DNA of 64,000 bases, from the NCBI GenBank assembly GCA_033439765.1, contig JAULSN010000004.1, positions 3,854,001 through 3,918,000 of the forward strand. The letters are read 5' to 3'. Shown piece after piece: positions 35,490-47,834 of the stretch. The notes beneath the pieces were generated by a model that worked only from the letters and a program-made list of their open reading frames with translations, ran no database searches and was not told the DNA's origin. Position 1 is the stretch's first letter. Each line of letters opens with the position of its first letter. The position numbers were made by a program, and so were the translations under genes. This stretch comes from Lasiosphaeria ovina. Its lineage: Eukaryota; Ascomycota; Sordariomycetes; Sordariales; Lasiosphaeriaceae.

Positions 35490-37918
35490 ATGGACGCCAA
35501 GGTACGCCCAAATCTCCGTACCCTCCCTATTTAGCCCGCCAACCTACCTCTCTACCCTACCTTAACCTACTTCCTCGCCCGACTTCCTAACCACCGCCCT
35601 TCTCCTCAACTTTCTCTCTTCACAACCGGTCTTCACCATTGGCACATTTGCCAGTCCTGTCTTTACCGCGTGCATTCTTAGCCCTCCGTTTCGCCGCCGG
35701 CGTAACCTGCGGCGCTATCGTTTGTGCGCGCGTCTTCTCCCGAATATACCCAAACCCAAACTACCTCTGCTTCACTTGATACGGTACACTGACAAATCTT
35801 CACGTTAGCCTCAACGTCCCCAGCGAGCCCCTCCCCCTCCAGCCCACGGGAACGAGAACGCGCCCCCAGTGAAGACCTCGATTCACCAGCGTCACAAATC
35901 TGCCGTCAACCTCAAGACTGTGATCATGACTGGGGCCCTCAATGCCCCGCCGAAGCGCACTGCGTTTGGTGATGTTAGCAACGTGGTGAGGAGCATCGTG
36001 GACTATGATGGGAAGGACGCGTCCAAGGGACGCGTCAAGTCGGTCATCGCGGCTGTTACCTCCCGCGAGCTCAGAGTCGAGGACAAAGAAAATAGTCGGG
36101 CCACCGCTCAGTCAAAGTATCTCAGTAATGGCCCCGTCTCGACGGCGCTGTTGGGACAGGCTGCAAAGCCAGCTCTCCGAAGCAATGTGCAGTATTCGCA
36201 GCAGCACATCGCCTCGGCAGCCAACCCGCTGGTGAAGCCCGGACCTGCCAAAAAGGTTGCGACGATATACCAAGACAAGAAGGACCGCAATGTCGCTGTC
36301 CGTCCCGAGGTCGGAGCCTCCGTTGATGACTTGCTCGCTCTTGTAGACAAGCAGATTAAGAATCCGCGCCACTACAAGAGCCAGCCTCAGCTCAAACTCG
36401 ACCAGCCCGTTCTCAGACGCACTCAGAGCAAGTATCTCCACAAGGCCGACAAGCTTGTCGAGGTTGAGGACGGCAGTGACCTGCCCGACGATGCTACCGA
36501 GGTGGCTTACGAGGACGCCGTGGAACGATTGTCCAAGGAGTTTGAGGCGTCAATTGAGGAGGACTTGGTCGGGGGAGCGGATCTAATTCGCTCTGTCCAA
36601 GCCGAAGCTGTTGTAGAGCAGCACGTTACCACTTACTCTGACATTGCACAGTCGCACAAGTCTCTTCCAGCCGCACCGATAACTTCCGAACCCGAAGAGT
36701 ACTGGGACGAGGACGAGGAGCAGGATCTCTACGACGAGCAGGGTTTCACGACGGCCCATTCCTACCGGTCTCACGGCGATAACACGACTGGCGGGGTGAC
36801 CACTGTAGTGGCACCGAAAGTCACAGCGAACATCAAGAAGGAGTTGGAGAGAGCCTTGCACTATGTCCAAGAGACCCAGACGGAGGAAGAACTCGAGGAG
36901 GAGGCTTGGGATGTGAGCATGGTTGCCGAGTACGGCGATGAGATCTTTGCGTACATGAGGACTCTCGAGGTATGCACCCATCGTCCTTCCCCTTGATTCG
37001 TTGACGAGTTGCTGACAATCTGACACAGGCAAACATGCTTCCGAACCCTCATTACATGGATATCCAAACCGAGATTCAGTGGTCCATGCGCTCCGTCCTC
37101 ATGGACTGGCTTGTCCAGGTCCATCACCGATTCAGCCTCCTCCCGGAGACTCTGTTTCTGACGGTCAACTACATTGACCGTTTTCTCTCGGTCAAGGTCG
37201 TGTCTCTCGGAAAGCTTCAGCTTGTGGGAGCCACAGCTATGTTCTTGGCTGCAAAGTATGAAGAGATCAACTGCCCTTCTGTGCAAGAGATTGTGTACAT
37301 GGTGGATTCGGGCTACAGCATCGAAGAGATTCTCAAGGCAGAGCGTTTCATGCTTAGCATGCTGCAGTTCGAACTTGGCTGGCCCGGACCCATGAGCTTT
37401 CTCCGTCGCATTAGCAAGGCGGATGACTACGACTTGGAGACGCGGACTCTGGCCAAGTACTTCCTGGAGATAACGATCATGGATGAGCGTTTCGTCGGCA
37501 GCCCCCCCAGCTTTATTGCTGCTGGGGCGCATTGCCTCGCGCGCATGTTCCTGGCAAAGGGTGATTGGGTAAGTCAAACCTCTTCTCTCCCAGAGGTCAT
37601 TCAATGCTAACTCAAACTTTGCAGACACTCGCACACGTTCACTACTCTGGCTACACCATGAGCCAGCTCAAGCCGCTCGTCACGATGCTCCTTGAGTGCT
37701 GCCAGGACCCGCGCCGACACCACGGGGCCGTCTTTGACAAGTACTCCGGCCCCCGGTACAAGTACTCTTCCACTTTCGTCGAGGAGAAGATGGTCAAAGG
37801 GTTCAAGCTGCCCCTGCCTGCCTTGCCGCAGGCTGCGCGCAACTCGTCGCCTTTCGAGGAGGAGTCGCGCCTGACCAAATTCGAGCCTCTCATTCCCCAG
37901 ATCTCGACTGAGGCTTAA
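35490..37918 (+). CDS. G2/mitotic B-type cyclin
   Basis: Regulatory partner of Cdk1 (Cdc2/NimX) driving mitotic entry in the nucleus; closest in type to NimE/Cdc13/Clb cyclins. Four exons: 35490-35501 (only MDAK), 35809-36969, 37029-37568 and 37625-37918, all in phase 0, give 668 residues. The 12-bp first exon is supported by the good ATG context, the GTACGC donor and the frame running back from PQRPQRAPPPP. A destruction-box-like RTAFGDVSN is at 54-62 (Phe replaces the usual Leu) and a KEN box at 97-99, both APC/C degrons. The central region is acidic. The cyclin box starts near residue 370 with MRSVLMDWLVQVHHRFSLLP and FLTVNYIDRFLS, and the second fold ends at about residue 625. The long 5' interval suggests complex cell-cycle control. 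Family assignment is firm; which paralogue it is is not. Confidence 0.94.
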
Positions 37919-40199
37919 CCGCAAGCCCGACCGTACATCGTCTTCGATTCACTGTACAAAATTTGCGCGCCAGACTCACGGTGCCCTAGTGCCCTATCTT
38001 GGGCGCTGGGAAACCTGGTCATTTCCTTCCCCCTTTGAACCCGACATAGAGGTCGATATGGGTGTACACTTTCCTACTAATATCAGCATGGCGACCCCGA
38101 ATGGGAACTGTACGAACCTATATCGTTATTACCACCGTCACAGTACCCTTGTCTTTCGCGCCTCAGATTCCAGTTACACTCCTCCGACTAAGGGATTGCT
38201 TAGTAATTCGAGGAGCAGCCGTCTTGGTTACTGGACATTCCAGGATCTGATGCCCAAGTTACGACACCCCCCTCGGCAGCACAATCACCAGCTACACTAT
38301 ACACGCACACACATACACAAACCCCCTCCCCCGCCATATCACGAAGCGACGAGACATACGACCGATTCCTTTACTTTTGGGAGATCCCTTTGCTATTTCT
38401 ATTATTGATCTTGCCGTCTGCGAGCAGATAATGTTGGCGATGAGGATCACTGGTTGTTTGTCTGTTTCCTTTGTCATGGCGTTGAGAGATTTATTATATT
38501 TATTACTTGCACTTTGAGAGATCACGGGACGGCTGGGATAATGAGGCGGCATCCTGGCGGGCGTAGGAATTGGGGTGTTATACTGGGGTGCGCTTGCGGA
38601 AGACAAGGTATGAGCATTTTTTTTTAGAGAGATACAGATGGTGGACACTCTGTGTTATATTCTTATTATATCTTTTGCTCTAAGCAAATACTTTTGGTGG
38701 GCGGAGGGAAGAATATCGCAAATCTTCATTTTCTCGGCGAGAAAAGGAGTTTTAAAATATTCTGAACATTGCGCGCCAGGGGGGAAGCTCAACTTGGCTG
38801 ATGGGCTTTCTCTGCGGCACTGAAAAGTAGTAGCTTAGCAGTAAATAGACATGGGAATGGAAAATGGTTTTCGTAATTATCAGTCTTTGAGTGTGTGTGT
38901 TACTGTGTGGGCAAGGTTGGCTTGTTTCCGTTGATTCAACCGCCGTCTTGAACTTGCATTAGCTCGTCTCGAGTCTCTCGGCCTTGCGGGCATCAACCGC
39001 CGTGCCAGCGACTTGTTTACTCGACACAGGCAGTAGCACCAATAGTGATTATTCGGCGCTTACGAAACTCAGACCCAATGAAACTTATTGTTACTTGTTG
39101 CTGACCGTGGAATTTCGCATTCGGGCATTGCATGCATGGATTTTCCAATTCGATCGATCGTCTGGAAAAGCCACAAACAAGCTTTTTTCCCTTGCAGTCA
39201 GCAACTCGTGCTTCCTTCCTCTGGTTGGCGGGATCGTCCGATAATCCGATGACATACCCCTGCCGCTAGAGATTTTGATTCGGCGCTAGCATGTTTCGGG
39301 AATCCCGTGGAACATTAAAATCTTCAAACCGCGCTAAACCTTTTCCTTTCTTTGGACAGAGCGTTGTGTGTTGCACGTTTTGGCCTCAGAATTACGTGAT
39401 GCCGCTCTTTTTTTTCCTCGTGTCTTCGCTCCCGCCGGCCTACGGCGCACGGTAAAGCGTTTCCTTTTTGACCGGAGCCTTTTTACTTTGGTGGTGGATC
39501 CCCCCAAATTCAATGACGGAAAACCCCGAACCAATTCCCCCTGGCCTGGCCAGAGGGCTTTTCTCGGTTGTTTGGGCCTGCCCAGCCAGCCCCAGCCTGC
39601 CAAGGCTGAGAGCTGGACCCCCACTGTAACCGCCGAATTGCCACTTCGGATTGGATGGAGTATGAGAGAAAAAGAAAATAAAGGCTCAAAAAAAGAGAGA
39701 GTGAGATAGAGCTCCTGTTTCGGCCAACAAGCCTACCCTCACCAGGTGTTCCTCTCCTGCACCCCTCCCCCGGATATCCACCTGCGACCTACGCTGCGCC
39801 GATCGCGACGTTCGTTTTTTATACCATTGAGTCACTCTTTGCATTGAGTGCAGTGCAGTGTCGTTGAGTTGGACGTTGGACTCCGGACGTTGGAACGCTG
39901 GATTCAGCTTTGCCGCCAAGCTGCTGACCCTCGTGACAAAGCCAAATTTACCTTCACGTTGCTTGGCTCTGGCTGCTCCCGAGTTAGAGCTAGCTGTCGC
40001 AAATTGACTCACTCCCGCCAACCCTCTCTGTTTTTTTTTGCGAGCGAGCCGGCATTGAGAATCGACCCACTCAACACAACGCGCGATAACACGGTGACAT
40101 CCCCGCAACTGCCTGCTGCTGACCTCCCCTCTGAACCCGTCTCGCTCCGGCAGGCACCTCCAGCTTCGTATAGTCGCGCGCATACTCGTGTTAACCACC
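37919..40199. other. Intergenic, cyclin 3' flank and carrier promoter
   Basis: About 2.3 kb with only short frames; the pair at 39334-39709 on opposite strands cancels out. Pyrimidine-rich sequence just before 40199 is typical of a fungal 5' leader. No element is identified. Confidence 0.5.
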
Positions 40200-42481
40200 A
40201 TGGCCAAGGTCGCAGCCGTGAAGGAGGCCGTCAAGGAGACCCTCATCGGCTCCCAAGAGCCGGAGTCGGCGCAGCTTTCCGCCCAGACCAAGGCCCGCTT
40301 CAGCCGCCATGCTCAGACAGACCTGGAAACGGGCGAGCTCGCTCTGGGGCCTGAACAGTTCATCGACGCTGTCGCTCCACCGAACGAAGACTATGTAAGC
40401 CGAGCAGCAGCTTTGCTGTGTCGCCGATGGCGAGTTAGCTGACACCTGGGCGTGTTTGACAATAGCACAAGATAAAGCGGGAACAGTATTCGATCCTGTT
40501 CCGCGTCGCCGACCGGAGGAATAGGGGCAAGGTCAACCTCGCCGACTGGGGCTATTTCGAGAACCTCCTCGCCAAGCCCGACGCCGAGTACGAGATTGCC
40601 TTCCGTCTCTTCGACGTCGACCGCCTCGGCACCGTCAAGTACGACGACTTCCGCAAGCTCTACGAGCTCAACAAGGGGCCCGACAGCATCCCCTTCAACT
40701 GGGACTGCGAGTGGGCCAGGCTATACATTGGCAGCAAGACCAAGAGGCACAACCTAGACTACCAACAGTTCTCGCAGATGCTGCGTGGCCTCCAGGGGGA
40801 GAGGATCAGACAGGCCTTCGAGCTCTTCGACAAGGATGGCGATGGCTTTATCGAGCCCGAGGACTTCGAGCGCATCATTATGGAGACGTCCAGGCACAAG
40901 CTCTCAGACCACCTGCTGGAAAACCTGCACACCCTGTGCAACATCACGCAGGGCAGCAAGGTGTCGTATGCCAACGTTAGGGCCTTCCAGAACATGATTA
41001 AGGAGATGGACCTGGTAGAGCTCATCGTTCGACGCGCCTGCGCAAAGAGCGCCGACGGCAAGATAACTAGGACCGAGTTCCTCAACCACGCCGCCAAGGT
41101 CACGCGCTTCACCATGTTTACCCCCATGGAGGCCAACATCTTGTTCCACTTTGCCAGTCTCGACGAGCCGTCGGGTCGCCTTGGCCTGCGGGACTTTGCC
41201 AAGGTCCTAGACCCGTCCTGGAGAAACCGGGGGATCCAGAGCGACGAGGCGGGCCCTCCGGCGGAGAGGACGACCTCACAGAACTTCTTCGCACAAGCCT
41301 TTGAGTCGGGCTACAACTTTGCTCTCGGCAGTTTCGCTGGCGCCTTCGGCGCCTTTATGGTCTACCCCATCGATCTGGTCAAGACCAGGATGCAGAACCA
41401 GAGGTCAGCCTCGGTGGGCCAGAGGCTGTATCTGAACTCGATCGACTGCTTCCGGAAAGTGATACGGAACGAGGGGTTCAGGGGCTTGTACTCGGGCGTC
41501 GTTCCGCAGCTCATCGGAGTGGCGCCCGAGAAGGCCATCAAGCTCACGGTCAACGACCTTGTTCGAGGGTGGTTCTCCGACAAGCAGGGAATCAAGTTGC
41601 ACCATGAGATCATTGCCGGTGGCACTGCCGGTGCTTGCCAAGTCGTATGTCATCCGTCTGTTATGCTGTAGCATGACCGAGCTCTGTTGTGCGGTAATAC
41701 TGACTGGGGTCTAATTTAGGTGTTCACGAACCCCTTGGAAATCGTCAAGATCCGTCTCCAGGTCCAGGGCGAGGTAGCCAAGAGCGTCGAGGGCGCGCCC
41801 AAGCGGTCTGCCATGTGGATCATTCGGAATCTGGGTCTGGTCGGGCTGTACAAGGGAGCCTCGGCGTGTCTGCTGCGCGACGTGCCCTTCTCGGCCATCT
41901 ACTTCCCCACATACGCCCACTTGAAGAAGGACCTCTTCGGCGAGTCGCCGACCAAGAAGCTCGGCGTGCTCCAGCTCCTGACATCGGGCGCCATCGCTGG
42001 AATGCCGGCGGCTTACCTGACGACACCTTGCGACGTCATCAAGACGCGGCTGCAAGTCGAGGCGCGGAAGGGCGACACTACGTACACAGGCCTGAGGCAC
42101 GCCGCCAAGACGATCCTCAAGGAGGAGGGGTTCCGGGCCTTCTTCAAGGGCGGGCCGGCGCGCATCCTGCGGTCGTCGCCGCAGTTCGGCTTCACGCTCG
42201 CCGCCTACGAGCTGCTCCAGACGGCGCTGCCATACCCGGGGGGGGCTAAGTCGGAGGCGAAGCTGGGCGGCAGCGGCGGCGTGGTGGACGTGGCGGCGGC
42301 GATGAAGGACAAGACGCCCGACACGCCGTTCGTGCGGTCGCGGAACGCGCTCAAGATCCTGCTCGACCTGGACGAGAACCTGGGGCGCACGACGCTGGGG
42401 CCGAACGAGAAGGGGTGGAAGGTGCTGAGACAATGGATACCGACTGGGGCGGGTAGCAGCAGCAGTGCGAGCTCGGCCTAA
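40200..42481 (+). CDS. AGC1: Mitochondrial aspartate/glutamate carrier with EF-hands (Agc1/aralar type)
   Basis: Inner mitochondrial membrane exchanger of matrix aspartate for cytosolic glutamate, part of the malate-aspartate shuttle, with calcium sensing on the intermembrane side. Exons 40200-40394, 40466-41644 and 41720-42481 give 711 residues; donors GTAAGC and GTATGT, acceptors TAG. The N-terminal half is an EF-hand array; the clearest loop is [12 protein letters not shown] (187-198), with a degenerate [12 protein letters not shown] upstream. The C-terminal half has three mitochondrial-carrier repeats with signatures PIDLVKTRM (P366), PLEIVKIRL (P463) and PCDVIKTRL (P561). The Ca-binding N-terminus matches the animal aralar/citrin layout and that of filamentous fungi, longer than the yeast form. 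A Ser/Ala-rich tail ends the protein. Assignment is firm. Confidence 0.96.
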
Positions 42482-43677
42482 GTATGGCGACTTCAAGTTC
42501 CTTAATGCTTGGTTGGCCTGCTTAGGCCTCTGCATTGTGAGGGTCACGGCTGCGCTTTTAAGTTCCGGCTAGCTATGGGCCCACGCGCGGGTTTATGCTG
42601 TGCGGTTCGATGTGGTGTGGTGTGATATTGCACTTCGGCAAACCCCAACCTTCCCGGTGCCTGCTGCCTCCCTCCACCTCCATTACCTCAGGCGGGCGGC
42701 GGCTGAGACCTGCGCCTAGCCTCGCCCCGCCTCGCACCTACCTCACCTACCTACCCCGATCGATGAACCCGCCCCCTCATGACATATACAATTACATGCA
42801 TGCAGGGCAACACAGCAGGCGGGCAACACAAAGACACGGCAGTTGTGGACTTTGGAGGGGTTGGTTCCACACACCGTGTCGGGCTTATTTACATGCTTGC
42901 ATTGTTACCTACGACACGCCATTTTCTTTGATTCTGGGCACACATTCATGAAGACGGCAAGCCCTTTTTGTTGTTGTTTATTCGGACCGCATTTGAAGCA
43001 GAAGCCAAAAAAAGACGAATCAAGCTACAAAAATGGAAAATTCACGAAAAAAAAAATTTGTTTGCATTGATCGGTTGGTTGGGGAAAGCATGTGTGCGTG
43101 CATTATCATGGGGGTTTCCCTTTTTTTCGTCTTTTTATTTTCGTTCGTTAAATTTGATTGACCATTCGTTCGCACCCCCTTTTTACTCTTGTCGTTTTTT
43201 TTCTTGCTGTCATGGAGTAATTAAAAGAGGATGTTTGCTCCTTTTTTCCCCATCTTCTGTCCCCCATTCTCTCTGCCGTGTAAATAGTTCTCCTTACCTT
43301 GCCCTTCTCGCTCGCCCTCTCTCTCTCTCTCTCTCTCCTACCGTCGAAGTGTATCAATCATCTTGGTCCTGGTGCCTATTCTAGTTTTTTCCCCTTGCTT
43401 TCTCTGTTGTAGATGATGGGCGAGGTGATTAATTGATCAGTCGGCTCGCCTTGTGGATAGGTACCTAGACCGATGGACGGATAGCAGAAAGACGGATGGA
43501 CGCGTACACTTGGGTAGATGAGTAGAAGATAAATAGACAGATAGACGGACGTACGAGTCTGCAATCTTTGTTAATCGCTTTCTATTCCTTTGCCAAGTGT
43601 GTGTGTGTGTATGCGTAACTGGTGGGCGCGAGCATGTAAATACACTTGACACATGGCCCAGAAAATATCCGCCTCAG
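42482..43677. other. Intergenic between converging genes
   Basis: About 1.2 kb of 3' flanks. It contains T-rich stretches (43100-43200), a CT dinucleotide tract at 43315-43338 and GATAGACG-type short repeats at 43480-43560. No gene is seen. Confidence 0.5.
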
Positions 43678-44557
43678 TCAGGGGTCGGCACCACCACCAC
43701 CACCACCTCCTCCTCCTCCCCACCCAGCCAGACGCTTCCGCTCCAACTCGTCCTCACACTCGTACTCTTCCTTCACAGCCCCACGCGCCATAGTCATGCC
43801 CGCTGTGAGCCAGCCGACGTAGCGCTCGTAGCCCGGCGGGGAGTGTCTTATGCGAGCGCGCCGCAGCCCGCGCACGCCCTCGAAGCGCCGCAGCGCGTCG
43901 GCGCTGGCGCCGCCCGAGAACTGTATTTTGAGTTTCAACATTAAATTCGGTATTTATTGCTCCTTGCTACAAGTCACGAGATAGGGAGGTAAGGTACTTG
44001 TAACGTACGGCAGAAAACCCCCGACACACTACGAGATCGAGCTCTTCGGCGCTTGTAAAGGCGGCTGTCACGTCGTCCCGTGTATAATCCGGCGCGAAGT
44101 CGAGGTTGACTTGGACTGGGGACCTGCCCTTAGTGGTTGGAGCTGATAGATGGGGGGGTTATAGAAGCGGGTTAGGAGGGGGCATACGCTTCCACCGCCG
44201 GATGCGCGTGTACGCGGCCAGCGTGCTGCTGCCAGAACTCGCCGTGGACGACGGCGACGACGACGACGAAGACGATGATGATGATGGCGGCTCGACCACG
44301 GGCGGGAACCACGGCTCGAGGCGCGGCTGCGCAGTCAGGGCCGCGGGGTCGGCGTGGAACACGTTCTCGCCGTAGAGCACGGGGGCAGCCTCGTCGTGGG
44401 TCTGCACGCACACGACCAGGATGGCCGGGTGGATGCTGCGCGACTGCCGCCGCTCTGCTTGTCTTGCTAGCGGCGGGTAGATGAGCAGCTCCTTGTATAT
44501 GAGCATGCGGAGCTCGAGAGGGAGGGTGAGGAGCGAGGGTTGGCTAGGTTGAGGCAT
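43678..44557 (-). CDS. F-box/2EXR-like fungal protein, 239 aa
   Basis: Member of the large fungal group that opens with an F-box/2EXR-like module (LLTLPLELRMLIYKELLIYP at about residues 9-28, then ILVVCVQTHDEAAPVLYGENVFH). Three exons are proposed: 44557-44188, 44115-44009 and 43920-43678. The joins are RRWK|LQVNLDFAPDYTRDDV and FSA|FSGGASADALRRFEGVRG, both matching the usual order in this family; intron 1 has a CTAAC branch site. The middle holds a poly-Ser run (about 89-105, imperfect TCG/TCA repeats) and the C-terminus an uninterrupted Gly run just before the stop. It is probably a substrate adaptor or scaffold; the partner is unknown. Splice sites are less certain than the family call. 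Confidence 0.75.
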
Positions 44558-45665
44558 TGTTTATGCTCGTGTGGTTTTGGGGATGGGAGATGAGAGGGTT
44601 GATACAAGATGAAGGCGGCGATGACGAGACGAGGGGCGGTGTACGGTATACGCGTAGAGATACCATAGTAAGAGATGATCATGACATGGCTGTCACGAAC
44701 AAAGGGGCCTCATGGCCAGGGTCAGTCAGCCCAATCCCAATGCCCCCCCGCACCCACCTTAGCGGCGAGATTCTCTCGATAGTACCAATCCTGCTAAAGC
44801 CAAATCCAGCCCAACCTAAGCCAGTTACGTAGTTGCCAACAACCAAGCAAGTAGGTAAGCGTGACTGCACAAACAGTTGTCAAATGTGCATCAACCCGCC
44901 AGCCAATCAAGCATCGAGCATCGAGCATCAAGCATCCGTGACCCGGTCCCATCAGGTTGGGATGCCCGCTGTAACGACCACGCCGACCTGTGGCACAGCC
45001 GCCGAATCCGCAAACGGACGCGGGCTCCGGGCCAACAGTCGCGCATCGTCGCTCAGCTCCGTGCCGCAGCCCTGTCATGTATACTGCGTATGTTGGGTAT
45101 ATGCAAGCCTGCAGGCCTGCTGCCGATGCCGATGCCGCCCGTCGCATCTCGGCTAAACCTGTCTAAACAGATGGCCGGACATTGGAAACTTGCAAGAGAT
45201 CTCGACTGCCCTCTTGATGCAGCCTAGATGGACGAGATGGGCGAGAGAAGTGAGTACTATACATCATAAGACATAGGCTAAGACATACCCGCCGTTATTC
45301 AGAGTTTGCAGGTGATTTTGGACTTCTTAATTTGTTGCGCATGACAGAAGCACCGCTGCGGGTCACGGTTACACAGGGCCGAAGAAACATGCCCTGTCCG
45401 GGGCTGGGTTAGGTGTCCAGCTCATGATACTGTATGTAGGGCGGGTGGTGAAACAGCGCAGCGCGTTGTCTGCCTGCCCCAGCCCCCTGTCTAGCACCCC
45501 AGCCCCAGGCCGTCTGACGCCATCGCGCCCCCCTGGAGGCGGCAATAAGAACCGCGAACCATCCGCCTTTCGTCGCAACACCATTACAACCACATCGACA
45601 CGACAGCAATCGCGGGGCAAAGGAAGACACATGCCCCGGATAGTAATGCAAAGAATATCGCGGAC
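44558..45665. other. Divergent intergenic between F-box-like gene and cystinosin
   Basis: About 1.1 kb carrying both promoters. It contains three GCATCGA/GCATCAA units near 44910-44935 and only short overlapping frames. Confidence 0.5.
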
Positions 45666-46636
45666 ATGGTCGTCTTTGGGTTCCTCAAGTTGTTGTCGGC
45701 GACGTTCGGTTGGCTGTATTTTATAGCCTGGTCGCTGTCCTTCTACGGCCAGCCCTCGCTCAACTTTGGCCGCCGATCGACGTCGGGCACCACCGTCGAC
45801 TTTCCCCTGATCAACTCGCTAGGTATGTCCCTCCTCAGAATATATGTACAGTACAGCACAGCACAGCACAGCACAGCACAGCACAGCACAGTACCTTTGG
45901 ACGGCTGCTAACTTGACTCGATTGATTGCTGGCAGGCTTCTCGGCCTACTTCGTCTCCAACGTCGCCTTCTTCTATTCGCCCCTGATCCGCGCGCAGTAC
46001 GCCCATCGCAACAAGGGCCTCACCCCCACGGTGCAGTTCAACGACATCACCTTTGCCGCGCACGGCCTGCTGCTATCCGTCGTTACCAGCAGCCAGTACT
46101 TCTTCCCGCGCGCGTGGGGCTTCGCGCCGTCGGCGGGCTCGCGCCCCAGCCGCTTCATCCTGGGCATCTTTGCGGGCTGCGTCACCGGCGTCGCCGTCAT
46201 CCTGCTCGTCGTCGCCGGCGCGCCCGACCGCGACAGCACCCACGACACGCCCGCCGGCGCCTGGCTGTGGCTCGACGCCGTCTACGCCGTGTCATACGTC
46301 AAGCTCGTCGTCACCGTCATCAAGTACTCGCCGCAGGTGCTCGTCAACTACCGCAACCGCTCCACTAAGGGCTGGAGCATCAGCCAGATCCTGCTCGACT
46401 TTGTCGGCGGCGTCCTCAGCCTCGCCCAGCTGGCCATCGACAGCTACCTGCAGGGTGATTGGTCTGGTGTCACGGGTAATCCGGTCAAGTTCGCCCTCGG
46501 CAACGTCTCCATGTTTTATGACCTCATCTTTATGACGCAGCACTACGTCCTGTACCGCGGCGCCGACGCCGGAGCCGGCGAGACCGAGACGCTCCTGAGG
46601 GGGCCATCCGACGACGAGGAGCGGCGGATTGATTAG
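45666..46636 (+). CDS. ERS1: Cystinosin-like lysosomal/vacuolar cystine transporter
   Basis: Seven-helix PQ-loop proton/cystine symporter of the vacuole membrane. Exons 45666-45822 and 45936-46636 join in phase 1 (LG|F), 285 residues; donor GTATGT, branch GCTAAC, acceptor CAG. The first PQ-loop region reads SLSFYGQPSLNF (Gly28-Gln29 where cystinosins have Pro-Gln) and the second keeps YSPQVLVNYRNRST (P185, Q186) followed by GWSISQILLDFVGGVLSLAQ, the most diagnostic segment. The tail holds an acidic ETETLLRGPSDDEE stretch typical of vacuolar sorting regions. The intron contains an ACAGC microsatellite. It is shorter than human cystinosin, lacking the long luminal N-terminus, as in fungi. Confidence 0.93.
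45850..45893. repeat. (ACAGC)n microsatellite in the cystinosin intron
   Basis: About eight ACAGC units between the donor at 45823 and the branch site near 45908. Confidence 0.95.
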
Positions 46637-47834
46637 TCGGATGTTGCCCGTTTTGCCTTGGCTGCATGACATCTACGATTGACGCATACCCCCCTTTTTA
46701 TTCATTTTTTCTTCTTTTGCGGCGGTTGGATGCCGGCCGGCTCTTTTGCTTTTCTGCTTCTCCACAGTTGCAGACCCCCCTTTTTGAGAAGAACCTCCTT
46801 GCTTCTTGAGCCACAACACAATAGACATGAGATTCATGACCCTCTTGACGAATACTGCGTACTGCACTGCACTGCATACTGTACCATCACCGTAACTCAC
46901 AAGCATCTGCTTTTGTCCATCTGTCGTAATGAAGCTGCATTCAGAAGTTGCCACCCAACTCCTACATAACTCCCTCTCTCTGCCGGCATGTACCTTGGTC
47001 AAGGTACAAAAATAAAATATTGGTTGCGGGCAGGTGGCTGCTGCCGGGCTGGCCAAAAGCTACTACCCGGTAGTAAAGTTTCGGGAGGGGGGTTTGGAAA
47101 AGGGGGAAGGGGGAAGGGAGGGAGCCGGCGGACAACCTAAACTGCGGCGGCAACCACAGCAGGAGATTCCACGTTTTGTTTCCACCGATCTCCTAGACCT
47201 AGGCTGTCAGATGGTCTGGATATTTGCGCCAACGTATGCCGTGATCCCCCCCAGGCACCCAGGCACCAACCCGTCTCGTCTCACCTCACCTCACCTCGGC
47301 GTGTTTTAGTTTCTGATGCCCTCTCGCAAGACAGGGTTTCCCCGGCTCTCTCCCCCAAAACACACCTTGCTGTATTGTTTGTTTGGATCGTGAGCCGCCT
47401 GCGGTATCGTACGTCTTCTCAGGTTTTGCTCTATAGTCGGGCCGAAGAAATCCAAGCCGGATCACAAGGGCTGGGAAATCGCTCCCTCTCTACAGGACTA
47501 CCTGCCTTAGTTTTTGCAGAGCTTCCCAAGGCATCTCGCCCGACGGTTGTCGCTGCTTCACCTTGGGTACAATCTTGTCTTTTTGGCAATTGTTCGGTCG
47601 TGTCTGGGATGGGAGCATGAGCGGGCTTTGATGTTGCGAGCTCGACCGTCGCCGCAGCATCTATCGTCACTCGTTGGCACAATCACCGGCTGGTTCTTGG
47701 TTCCGAGTCTCCCCCCATCCACTGGGAGTGGAACCGCCCATCGACAAGCAAGATACCCACCCCAACACACACCGCAACACGCCGCTGACCGGCAAGCACA
47801 AGCACACGAGCAAACCAGACCCAACCGCTCCGCC
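46637..47834. other. Intergenic before oxidoreductase
   Basis: About 1.2 kb with ACTGC units at 46858-46875 and several G-rich tracts at 47085-47120. Short frames only; the promoter of the next gene is at the right end. Confidence 0.5.

Noticed and set aside
41711..42547. 278-codon minus-strand frame
   Set aside because: Antisense to the carrier repeats of AGC1.
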